From: Ancistrus triradiatus
Taxonomy: Eukaryota > Chordata > Actinopteri > Siluriformes > Loricariidae
Assembly (NCBI GenBank): GCA_025084515.1
Contig: JAJAGP010000784.1
Span: 221,609 to 285,608 of the forward strand
Length of the DNA stretch: 64,000 bases
Direction of reading: 5' to 3'
Part shown: piece by piece, positions 47,701 through 60,900 of the stretch
How the letters are laid out: each line of letters begins with the position of its first letter
Numbering within the stretch: the stretch's first letter is position 1
The notes under the pieces: generated by a model
What the model was told of the DNA's origin: nothing
What the model saw: only the letters and a program-made list of their open reading frames with translations
Databases searched by the model: none
Program-made: the position numbers and the translations under genes

Positions 47701-50698
47701 CCTGCCAAGCCAGGATGTCATGTACGACCCACTGTATGAGCTGTAGGAAGGCAGTATTGTTCAAAGGTCACCATACAAGCCTGTCGGCTGGAAGGAGAAA
47801 GGATTTCTTTTATTTCCTCTGATAACTGCATCCAGTTATGAGATTAGGGACTGTATTCACAAAAGCTTCATTCTTAAGAAAAAAGTTAAGATTAAAAAAT
47901 GTATCTCTTTTCTTAAGAACAATTCTAAGAACAAGTAATATGTTCTTAGATGTTTTCTTAACCTTACGATAGCCTCACACTTTAGGCTATAAGAGCTAAA
48001 ATGGTTCAATACTTTTAAGACTTGGTACTAAAGAAGTCGGTAAGTAAGAGTTTGGTACTTAGGATTTCAATACTTAAGAACTCGGTACTTAAGAACTCAG
48101 GACTTAGGAGTTCAAAAATGTAAGAACTCGGTACTTAAGAACTCGGGACTTAGCAGTTCAATTCTTAAGAACTTGGTACTTCGAATTTCAATACTTAAGA
48201 ACTCAGTACTCAGGAGTTCAGTAATTAAGAACTCGGTACTTAAGAACTCAATACTTACGAGTTTAATACATAAAAACTCAGTTCTTAAGAACTCGGTACT
48301 TACGAGTTCAGAATGTAAAAACTCGGTACTTAAGAACTCGGTACTTACGAGCTCAGTACGTAAAAACTCGGTACTTAAGAACTCAGTACTTACGAGTTAA
48401 ATACTTAAGAACTCTGTACTAAAGAACTCAATACATAGGAGTTCAATACATAAAAACTCGTTACTTAAGAACTCGGTACTTACTAGTTCAGAACTTAAAC
48501 TCGGTACTTAAGAACTCGGTACTTACGAGTTAAATACTTAAGAACTCTGTACTAAAGAACTCAATACTTAGGAGTTCAATACGTAAAAACTCGGTACTTA
48601 AGAACTCGGTACTTACGAGTTAAATACTTAAGAACTCGGTACTTAAGAACTCAATACTTAGGAGTTCAATACGTAAAAACTCGGTACTTAAGAACTCAGT
48701 ACTTACGAGTTCAGAACATAAAAATTCGGTACTTAAGAACTCAACACTTACGAGTTCAATACTTAAGAACTCAGTACTTGAACTCGGTACTCAACAGTTT
48801 CATTATTTGAAATAAGACCGACATACTTTCAGTTCAAAAGTTTAAAAGATTTTTGAGTGAAGGCCGTTCTTAAAATACAAAAGTTGAAGATTTCCTTAAG
48901 ATAAAATCTGGGAATTGCATTGAAGATCATTTTCAAGAAAAAAAAAACTTTTGTGAATCCAGGTCCAGACTCTAGTTAGCATCATCACTGAAGTACAGGA
49001 AGATGGGAGCCTATCAGCCAAGATAAATACGCACAATTCTAGACTTTTTAAGTTGAAACCCAGATAATATATTCCTTTCACGTATATGTATTGCAGCCTT
49101 ATATAGTATCAAGTTAACCAATGTTTCCTGTAAGCCACCTAAATAAATAAAAAAACCCTCCTGAAATGGCTAAATACAATGCAAGTGTTCAGTGTGGGAG
49201 GTATGCTCTGGGGTACAACCAGCCCCATGATTAAAATTTACGAGGAAGTGTGGCAATAAATAGCGTTCTGTCTTGTGGAACACTATCTCTTATTGCATCT
49301 GTGATGGAAATCTCAGAATCTCTGACAAGCCCCATAGCTGGAGGATGTCCAGTAACATCCTGACAGTCCCTGATCTGAACACACACACACCTATGCACAC
49401 ACCCAGTCTAAATCAGGTTATCCAAACAATCAAGCTGGACTCACATAACTCAACAGCATAATGCAAGAAACAGTAATCCCATGCAAAGACACAAAATAAG
49501 ACAAACGCAAAGCAGAAGCGAATGAATTAGAAGCTCACATGCCAGCGCAGGACCTCAGCAGAAAGCACAGCCATGGCCGAGCAGATTCAGACTGACACAC
49601 TGACTCTGAGCCACAAACACACACACACACACACACACAGCAGTTCGCTTCATTTCACTTCAAGAAACTCCACACCCCCTTCGTGTACACACAAGGTTTT
49701 GCTCTCACTTCGAGCATGTCACTATGATGTCAGAATTCTGCTGTTCCGCTAAAATAACCCTGTCATTAATCAATTGTTTCGAACTATTCTCGTCCCTCTG
49801 ACCATAATTACACGTTCTTACGGTTAACCATTATCATAGGTTAGAAATGGAGAGCACATGTGCCCAGACAAGAGTCTTGACTCTGGACACAAAAGAACCC
49901 TGAGACTACAAACACTTTTGGCAAACAGACTCAAACCTGAACCTGAATCAAACGCTGACCTTAATGCACCTTTTTGCTTCGCTCACCTTCTTTGTACTGA
50001 AAACCATCGAATAAATCACTGCATGTGGTGCACAGCTCTTATTGCCTAGCACTGACACGATTTTTCCGTCAATCGAGCAAAATCCACATCAACACAAGAG
50101 GGGTCCTCTGGCGTACTAATACGAGGCGTCTAAATCTCTTGCGCTGCCCTGGATGCTGCAAGTTAAGCTATGTGTTGAAATTAAGATGACATAAGAATTC
50201 CTTTCAAGCCTTAGACAATATGCGTTTGATAAGAAATGATGTACATGCTTTGCTTTTGCCAGATGTGGAATGTGCCGCATTGGCCCTGTTACATTTAATA
50301 ACGATAATAAGATCTATAAAAAGAATTACCAGAATTATAATACTAACAATGTTAGCACAACAACATCTGTATGCATCTGTATGCTTTTTGCAGGTCAGGG
50401 TTACAGGGGCACTGCGCCCATCCCTGCAGATCTCAGGGTGCAGGGGTAAGCATGGCCTGGACAAGACACCAGGCCATCACAGGGCTGGGTAGATGGTCCC
50501 CTGACTAGTCTCCACTCCCTCGGACACTTTGTGAAACTCAGCCAATATATTCATGGGATGCCTGACCTGGACGGAGACCCCACAGGGACTCAAACCTGGA
50601 TGTCTGCAGTGGTGGGCCATCATAATAATAATAAGAAAAATTGTTATTATTGTTACTACAACCCTCACCATCAATGGCAGAAGGAAACTGAGACTGAG

Positions 50699-50746
<48 letters not shown>

Positions 50747-51397
50747 TTATTACAATTGTATATTAACAGTTATTAAGTAATAACATATACATGTAGCATA
50801 ATAACATTAAAATGACAACAAAATTATTATTATTATTATTATTGCTGTTGTTAATATTGTTATTTTATTACAGTTTAACACCAATTTATAACAATAAAAT
50901 ATAATATTAATAATAAGCACAAAAGTAATAATACAAATAATAATCATCACATAATTATTATTAAATAATAAATAATATTAAATATTATATTATTATTAGT
51001 AGTAGTAGTATTAAATATAACAACAACAACAATAATAATAATAATAATAATAATTATTATTATTATTATTCTATTTATTGCAATTTTATATTAACAGTTA
51101 TTAAGTAATAACATAACATGTAGCATAATAACATTAAAAATGACAACAAACAATTTATTATTTATTATTATTGTTGTTGTTAATATTGTTATTTTAACTA
51201 CAGTTTAAACACCAATTATAACAATAAAATATAATATTAATAATAAGCACAAAAGTAATAATACAAATAATAATAATCACATAATTATTATTAAATAATA
51301 AATAATATTTAATATAAAATTATTATTAGTAGTAGTAGTATTAAATATAACAACAACAAAAAAAAAAACAACAACAACAATAATAATAATAATAATA

Positions 51398-51453
<56 letters not shown>

Positions 51454-54400
51454 CATATCAATTAAATTATATAACAGCATTTATATATCCTTCCAGTAGA
51501 GGTGCAGTTAGTTGCGTGGCCTAATACAAAGCTGTGTTACAAAATCTTATTGTCGTAAATAAATCGGTAATTGTATCATAAATAAAATAAATTTATCACA
51601 AATTGTAAGACTTCATGATGCTGATTTACTGAAGTTTGAGAATCAGTCACGTTCCTGATTCTCAATTTCTTGATTGACAGCTACTAACGAGATCCCACCC
51701 ATTTGAGAGGGTGACCAATCATCACAAAGAGAATCCCTGAATATTGCTGAAGCTGAAATACGAAAAGGGTTTTTCAAATAAACAATGCCGTATCAAGCTG
51801 TAAGTCACATGATGTCCTAGGATGCCTTTCTGCTTTACCCTATGTACAGAGAATGCACAGTAAAAAGGATGCCATTTGGAATTAGGCCTCACATTTCAAA
51901 ACAATATTTCCATATTACGTATTATGACCATGTTTCAAATAACAGTTTCCAAGTGCAAGCTTGGCTTTGGAATGGTGTCAGAGGTTCTTAGCCCCTGGCA
52001 TTAATCTCATTGTCACTCTTACAGCTCTACCTGAATGATCAGTTAATTCTTTAAAACAACACAGTGGAGCGGCTGCTGTCAAACTCGGCATCCAGGTCCA
52101 CATAAGCTGTGATAAATTAGCAGCCTTTCATAAAGCCTGCATTGTGCCATACAGATAATGCTTGAGCTGAACGTGTAAACACGTCCACCTTGGCTGAAAC
52201 TCAGATCCCGTTTCAGCTCAGACAAAAGAGCCTCTATGTTCAGGGCCTGAACAAAATCTGCTTGATCAGAAAAGGTATTGTAGCGCATCCAGGCGCACAC
52301 TTTGTCTCATCTGGATCTCTGTGTTGTCTATCTTGTGCAAGATAGGGAGAGGCTAAATGAACATCAATGCTTTGGATGGCTCATATTTAAAAAGCTGGAA
52401 AATCTACGATTTGAATCCTGATCCGGTTTGGAGTACAGGCATGCGGCATTTAACGTACATTCCAACACGTTACGTTCTGTGAAAGAGAACGCTGACCGAA
52501 ATGGACATTGACTGGACATTACTGTAGTCGGTTTGTAGTTTAGATACTTTGCACATCCTGATTAGACAGGTGATTTGCAGATGATCCAGAGCTTATCCCA
52601 TTAACACTGGATATAAGGCTGGAAAACACCCAGAATGGGCCACATACTGTATGAACACGCTTTTATCTCTAGCCTAAAGGAATTTTGGTAATCCTCAATA
52701 ATGGGTAATGTTACATGCTTTTTAAAAAATAAATAATTGAGTTAAGTTCTTTATCAGGCCGCTAGCTTTATGGCTTTATATTTAAAGGGGGCGCAGTTGA
52801 TCCTGAGCTTATCACAGAAACATTGAGCCAAGAGCTGGAATTAGTACAAAATGGGACCCATCTGAAGACAATCTTTTCTCAGCTTTGAGGAATTTGTTTA
52901 ATCCAGCATAATGGGTAATGTTACTTTTTTATTAAACACATAATTCAGTTAAGTTCTTTATTATGTCTTCATATCTTTATCCTGACTTATGCAGGAACAC
53001 GGAGTGCTGGAATTGGTACTAAATGGGAGACATTTGAAGACAATCTTGTCTCAGCTTCCAGGAACTTGTTTAATCCACCGTAATGGATTAAATCCACAAG
53101 TTACTTGTATCAAAAACATAATTCAGCTAAGTGTTGTCATCATGTTTCGAGCTTTATGGCTTTATCCTGACCATGGTTGCAGTGGCTCCAGAACGGATCC
53201 CAATGAAACTGGACGCAAAGCTGCAATACACCCAGAACGGCTCAAATATGAAGCCTCCAGAAACTTGTATGGTTCTACATATAGGTGTTACTTTTATTGT
53301 AGTAAGTTATAGATTTCCAGGAAGGTGTTTCATTACATTTCTAGCTTTATGGCTTTATCCTGATCAGACTTGCATTCAATCCAGAGCTTATCCCATTAAC
53401 GCTGGATGTAAGGCTGGAATACACCCAGAATGGGACACTTACTGTAGATAATATGCTTTTTTTTATAGCCAAAAGAGATTTGAGTAATCCCCATAATGGG
53501 TAATGTTACTTGTTATTAAGTACATAATTCAGTTAAGTTCTTTATTAGGTCTCTAGCTTTATGGCTTTATAGTCATCCGGGCTGCAGTTGATCCTGAGAC
53601 AGATCCAACTTTAAACCTCTTTACTAGGCTTTGGGGGGTTCCTCAGACAGAGGGTTATCAGTGCATGAGGGGATGTTTTTGCCATCTCTGAGTGGGAGGG
53701 GGGCCGTCGAGAGATTCAGGCTCGCAAATCAGAGTTCAGGACCCTAGCAGCGCTGAAAGACAGGAATGCTCCTTCTCCTCCCACGCGCCTCACCTGCAAG
53801 TCCCTATTCTTCTTCTGCAGGCCTGCACTCAATGCTTCCTCGGCCTCCAGCCGGCTGCTGGTGGCATTAATCTCCACATCTCTCCTGACGAGACACACAG
53901 AGGGGGATGGGGGACAAAAGGAAAGACGTCACATGGCTTGAATTGGTTGGGAAATGACATGTCAGTCAAAAACAACACGTGTAGTCCGACTTTTCGAGGC
54001 ATAGGACGGAGTAACAGCACAAATAAAGACTAAAAGTGGACTAAAATGTATTTCGCAACTGTTTGAAGGCACTATATTGAGTGTGGTATTACGTTCTGTG
54101 AAACAGGACGTTGACTGGACATTACCATAGTCATAGTAGTTTAGACACTTTGCACATAGTGCTTTATTTTAAGCAATAATACTAATTAAAACACAATATG
54201 AAAACATTTAGTACAGTACAGTACTGCACAATACAGTCCTTCTTACCTCTGTGCCTTTTACAAAACTTGAACCGCTTTACCAAAAACAAACAAAAAAAAA
54301 AAACGTTAGCATGATGCCGATTCCGAAAAATGAAAGGAGTGTTGTTGTTTTCTGCCTTCAAGCCTGCGATTCTCTTTTCTGTCAGGGGGTGTCACAAGGG

Positions 54401-57400
54401 TTTGCTCATACTAGTTTTCTGCCATTCAGATGTGAATTAGATGTATATAAGACAGATTTTTATTTCCAATTATTGAAAAAAGAAAATAAATCTGTCTTTG
54501 AACCCTAGACATTGCAGTCATAAACAGCCAATCAACGCCATGGATTCACGAGCAGCGGTGGGAGTTCCTCCCTTGCTCGTTGACCCATGTTTGGACTAGA
54601 GACTGCTCTAACCCGGTTGATGTGTTTGATAGACTTTTTTGTGCAAGTCTATCAAAGCATTTTTCAAAGCATCAGGTCCATCATACCATGATCTTAAGTG
54701 TTAGGACTTTCCCCTACACAGGGTCATAACAGTACATTACTATTACAAAAATTACAAAAGGTTTAGCGTGTTTATAACCATTTAGGTTTCCACTTGATAC
54801 TACTTTTCAGCGATATCTCTGACACATTGACGTATCGTTTTTGTGCTATAATATCCTGTATATTTACATTACAATAGCATAAAAAGTCTAAGTGACTGAT
54901 AATGTCCAGTCAGCAATCTGTTTCACAGAATATAATGCAGTCATTAAACAGCACATGCCTATACTAATACTACATATCATAACCACTATGTAAAGCTCAA
55001 CGACTTTAAAAATCAACAAGGTTTCAGAAAAATATTGTTACTCTTACTCAAGTAATGATTACTTCATAAGCATTGAGAGCCAATGTCTCTGACTTCTCTA
55101 AATCAGGGGTTGTATTAGTTTTATTCATTTAGAAAACCAACCAGCGATTCTCAACCAACCAAAAGCTGTCATTACAGCTTTTTTTTGTCGATCAATGCCT
55201 CCATTTTCTGGGAACATACAGGATATTGTAAGCATTTGCCTCTGCTATGATAAGTGCATACTAACAAGCCTGAACAGCTCGGAGAGCTCGAAGCCCTTTA
55301 AGTCATCAAAGATAACGGTGCTCAAAGCAGATATCATGTTATAGCAGCCTCAAGGCATCCAAACATCTGTTTTTTTCACAGGACTGGGATATCAGCACCT
55401 CCCATCTGTTTCACGTGCAAAGAGCTCCTTTCAGCTCGGCTTTAGAAAAACGCAGTGGGTTTTGCTTACTGAATGATTTCACTACATGGCATATAATGAT
55501 TCCCTGACATAAGTTATTTTGATGTGTTATGAAACTTTGTAGTTATGACTTTGCAGTTCAAAGTAAATATCTAAGTCGCATGATAATGATGACGTGAAAA
55601 AACCCCTGTCAAATCAGGGTCAAAGAAAATATACCGTGTATTCAAAATATGGTAACCCGGTTAAATTGTTTTGTTGACTTTCCAAATGAAAATACGTTTA
55701 ACCCAAGCTCCAAGCTCATGTAAATGTGACATGTTTCCGGCAATATTAACATACCATTATTGCCAGTATGCAACCGAAATATTCCAAAAGTTTTGGGATC
55801 CCTATATCTAAGTCTATAAGTAGTCTGACAGAAATCACAGCTTGGAGAGAACTGTAATTCAATAGCGCTTTTTACAATGGAGAATTGTCTCAAAGCAGCT
55901 TTACAATTATCTAGGCCCAAAGCCCTTAAAGGTTCAAGCCTGGGGCAACAGTGGCAAAATCTCCCTAAATGTTATAAGGAAGATACCTTCGGAGGACCAA
56001 GACAAACAGTGTCCCCAGCCTAGATGATACATATAAGACTTAAAGTTACCTAATAAACATCCTAATTTTTGACTCACATTGTCCTCTTGCAGGATTTTCC
56101 TCACCCTTCCGGTTCAGAATTTTCAAAGATCATCTCACGTGCACATCATGTCAGAGATGTACCTCCAGATTTTTAAGGAGGTCAATCCATAATTTCCATC
56201 TTTCATTTCTTGAAATGTGAATATGACTTGGTTCTTTTACCATTGCTCAAACAGCAAATCTAATACCGGCCTAAGACTTTTGCACAGTACTGTACATAAC
56301 ATTGTTATATACACTTAATAATGCGCTCGTAGTAGGATTCTGCAGTTATATGATTATTCAAGTGGTCACGTACAGCACGGTCTGATCAAGAAATCAGATT
56401 AAGAAATCCGATAAAGAAAGCTGGATTTTAACCCATGAATCAGATTGCTCATAGCATATACAGTACACCAGTTCGAGCCTAACCAACACGGTTGTCAGGT
56501 CCCCTTATTCTAAAGACTTGGCTTTATTTAGGCTTTTTTTCCATTGACTGTGGCGTTTTGTTTCTTGCGGGATCTAGCAACCCTGGGATTAAACAGGTCA
56601 TGGAATTAATCACAGCGATGCTGCTACCGAACACTTTGGGGAGACTCTGAAATGCAGTATGTACCAGAGAAAATGAGAAAATGAAGAGTTTAAAGTTTAC
56701 GTGACAGATTTCTGTGAGATTATTGGCTGGTTGCAAAGTAGTCATGTAAACCCCCTGATCGGATATCTGAAAAAATCTGATTTTCTGCAGTTATCGCATT
56801 ACCAAGCGCATGTAAGCGCACTCATTGGGTAATAACTCACTTCTTGATGAGCTCCTCCAGGTTGGCCCTCATCCTGCCTAGTTCACTGAAGTTCTCCATG
56901 GTGTTCTTGCTGTCTCCTTCCAACTTCCTTTTGTTCTTCTCCAGCTCCTTGCTCTGCTTCTTCTCCTGATCCAGCCGGTACTCCAACTGCAACGTTGCAA
57001 GGCCACACATCACAAAGACAGCCTGACGTCCCACATACCTCTCACTGCACTCATAATGCAATAATGCACAAACCAGGCCGTAACGAATCCAAAACACAAA
57101 GGCATGACATATGAGCATCATAATAAACTAGATTTTTTTGCAGAACCTTTCCGGGACTGACCTCCTCGACGTGGCCCTGCAGCTTTGCCTTCTCTTTAGT
57201 CAGGAGGCTCACCTTCTCCTCCTCAACCTGTAGATCCTCAATGGCTTTCTGAAAGGAAAAAGCACATTCAGAGCATATGAAGCGCTTAAGCAGGACTCCT
57301 CTGCGGCTCTCGCCGGGCTCCTTTGATCCGCAGCTGGGACGCGTTCGTTTACCTCAGCCTCAGAGGAAGTTTGCAGCTCGATAGCTTAATCAAATCCAAT

Positions 57401-57879
57401 CCTCTCGACGTGTATTCAAAACATCTGAGCAAATCAGACTTTCGAGAGATTAACAGCAGAGAGCATCGTGGAGATCTTTCGGCACCGGTGATGAAGGCTC
57501 CCCACAGGCTCAATGGGGTGAGAAGAAAAGGCCGAAGTCAAAGCGATAACAGATAATGATAAAATGACAACTGTAAACGCTACTGCATATGCCATATTGG
57601 GCATGCTTGCTTTTTAGTGTAAAATACATGCACAGCAGGCACAAGAGATAATCCTTCAGAGCAATGTCGAGGAATTTCCTTTAGACAAAGGATTATTTCG
57701 GGAGCACTCTAGTATTTAAGAGAGATTACACTTGGATCTGTTTTTTGATCCATCTCAGACTATTCAAAGCAGAGTGGACCTGGATTCCCCAGTATTTTCA
57801 GACACTTTATTAAGTACAACCTGCTAGTACTGGGATGGACCCCCTTTTGATTTCAGAATGGCCTTATATATATATAGAC

Positions 57880-57935
<56 letters not shown>

Positions 57936-60900
57936 TGCTTTTTGTTTGCTTACACGACAAAAAGTGGCGCAAGCAGATCAGGTGATCTGAAACAGACTTG
58001 GCAACCCACCCTGAAAGCAATCCTGTGAAATACAAATCCAGACCAAAAACTATACAGAACACAATGTGAAATTTCCAACCTACAACTCAACACTGCTTGG
58101 AAACCCTTGACTTTTGGTGTCGAGGGAAACCCTGTTGGACTTCCACTGTGCCAATAAACCAAGACTCTCCAGTCACCTGAGGTAGGGATTGAACCAAGGA
58201 CACCATCGGGAATCAGTGCTCTACCTGCAAAGTCCCTCTGGCTCAATCCCTGTCTCTGGCAATTGAGGTCTGTCCATGCCCCACAAGAAAACCATCCACC
58301 AATGGCCTACATCCAGTGCTATTGCTGCTCTCCTTAGGAGCAAGGATCCTGCTTGATCACAGTGCCAGAGATGGACAACTTGCAATCCCACGGACTGAGT
58401 AAGAGCAATGTGTTTAATAAAGGAGATGACAATTGCTAAACGAAGATCAGACTGCGCTTTATGAGTAACAGAGAAATCCAGGAAATCGCCAAGGACTCAC
58501 GAACCTCCTCTCACAATTGTAAACGCGTTGCAGTTGTGTTTGTGTAAGTTTTCAAGGCTTCACCACATTCAAAGAAGCTGCGCGGTCTGGACTCTGTAAA
58601 AGTCCCTTCCAGCAAACAGAAAGCACGGCCTCCGACATGTGTTGCAGAGCGGTCTGGTTCATGCAGCACGACACTGTGGAAATCACTAGCATATTCTCTG
58701 TTTCCTCTGAGTGACCCGAAGTCTGACGACAGGCCAGGCCTGTCTCACACATGTGGGCCTAGGTCACTTCAGAGACCAGTATATGTGCTACTGTGAAAAC
58801 TGTTCTGAAGTTCGTTTCTTATATGCATTAAAAATGAAGGCAACACTGAAAAGATTATGTTATATAAATATATATGCACAAGTTTCTCTTTAACTGTGTG
58901 TTTATTGAGTTTAGATACAGTGGTGCTCAAGGGTTTGTTATCCCTTTAGAGGTTTCTATATTTATGCATAAAGATGGCCTAAACGTCATCAGATTTTCAC
59001 ACAGGTCCTAAAAGTAGATAAAGAGAACCTGATTAAACGAATGAGGGTTTAGGGTTAAGGGATTAGTGATTAAGGTGCTGGACTGTGGACAAAAAGGTGC
59101 AGGGCTCAAATCCCACCTCTCCCAAGCTGCCACTGTTGGGAATGGGAAATGATCCATCTGATGTCTAGTGGCCATTTCACAACAAGCACAAGGGACCACC
59201 CACCGTTGCTTTTATAGTGACCCCTACCCAGCCCTGCAATGAACTAGTTGTCCGGATAGAGCCAAATCCCCAGCAACGCTGACAAGGTAAAGCAGGCTTA
59301 AAACATTAAATAATACATGTGTTCAAAATGACTGGTGTTCACCAATCAACAATGGAAAAAGTCAGTACTGATGTTCTCTAGAAGCAAGCTTCCTGAAGAG
59401 GTAACACCGAGAGCACAATGCACATAAGATACAGAGTGCGTATTCTTACCTGACTAAGCTCCACCAAATGCTCCTTCTCCTTCTGGAACTTCTGCACCAG
59501 CACTTCTCTTTGCGAGAGTTCCTCAGATAGCTTCCTCACAGTCAAGTCTGACACCTAGGTTTTAAATTGTGAACAAAATGCTCTGTTGTAGCTTCACCAT
59601 ACCTTAAACAACTGAGTAAATTCAAAACAATGTGCACTTATCCTGTATAAAAAAATTTAACTAAATGAAATGTGGATTCTCACTGAGAATGGGATATGCA
59701 TCTGAGCATGATGTATGTCTGCACTCTCTGGTGTTCAAAAAATGCAACTGCATTAGACGCCATAATAAACAAGGACGCAACTCGACAATGCATCGTCCCA
59801 TTTTTGAAGTAGTCAGAAAACAATTTGCAAAAGTGAATAAATGTACATAATACACTCAGTGGAAATTATCTGTATATAAACTTACTTAAAAAGACATTGT
59901 TTGATTTTTAGCTAAATGTTTAGCTGTCTTGAAAAAAAGGAGCCACAATAAAAAAAGAGGAAAACAGAAATAAAAGGAACCCAAGGGAAAAGGAAAAATA
60001 TATATAATTATCTTAATTTTTGCCAATTAACATTTGCAATGAATCACTTTATTCTTTTGGTCTGTGTGTGTGTGTGTGTGGGCTGGCGGGGGGCTCCAGC
60101 AAAAAAAAAAAAGTTGGGAACCACTGATCTAGCCACAAGTTTGTTTACATCTCACTTCAACCACGTTCATTATATTGAGTGTAGGTTTCTGGACTCTCCG
60201 CAGGCAAACAGTGGCAGTAAAATGGGTGATACTGATTCCCCAGTGACTCTCAATATGACACATTTATAGGTTTCTGTCTCCAACAACTCTCAGATAGTCC
60301 AACTTTCTGCCCTGCTGCCCAGAAACAAAATATTGGTTTGCCAACTTTGATCAAGAACTTGGCTGGCTTGCACAGAACCTTGATCTCAACTCCATCAGAC
60401 ACCTTGAAAATACCTTTAAAAAAAAGGAATGCCAAAAGTGAGCCAGGGCTTATTGTCTAACATCAAAAGCCGACCACAGAGTCACGTTCCGAAATCCAGT
60501 GGAATCCCTTTTAGAAGAACAAAGGCTGTCATAGAAGCAAAGGTGGAAGGGGGGAACTACATAGAATACCTACGTTTTTGCAGAAATTTTTTGGGTGTCC
60601 ACAAACTTTTGTCTATATAGCATATTTGCGCGTGTTTGCCTGTCTGTGAACCTGTCGAGCGAAAAACAGATGTGTTTATGGAGGGGTGGAGGAAAGGCTT
60701 TGATCCTAAAATCAGTACTGTCAGTTCACTCAAAGGCTTTTCGCAATTTTTATAGACAGAGCGTTGCTCCACACTGAAGCATGTAACTAGGCAAATATTT
60801 GCCATCTGGTATTTAAGCGAATCGATCCGAGACGGAATGAAATAAAGCGTGATTGAACAATAATTGGTAGGCAGAGCACTGAGGTAAAAAAAAAAAAAAA

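Noticed and set aside
48173..48400. Repeat protein NSVLKNSVLTSS
   Set aside because: It is the translation of a 15-bp minisatellite (unit a multiple of three). It has no start context, splice sites or family match.
48005..48805. CRISPR-like array
   Set aside because: Units are contiguous 15-mers without unique spacers, in a vertebrate genome; a minisatellite.
53692..54033. 113-codon plus-strand open frame
   Set aside because: It overlaps, on the opposite strand, a clear myosin exon (53794-53884) and shows no homology of its own.
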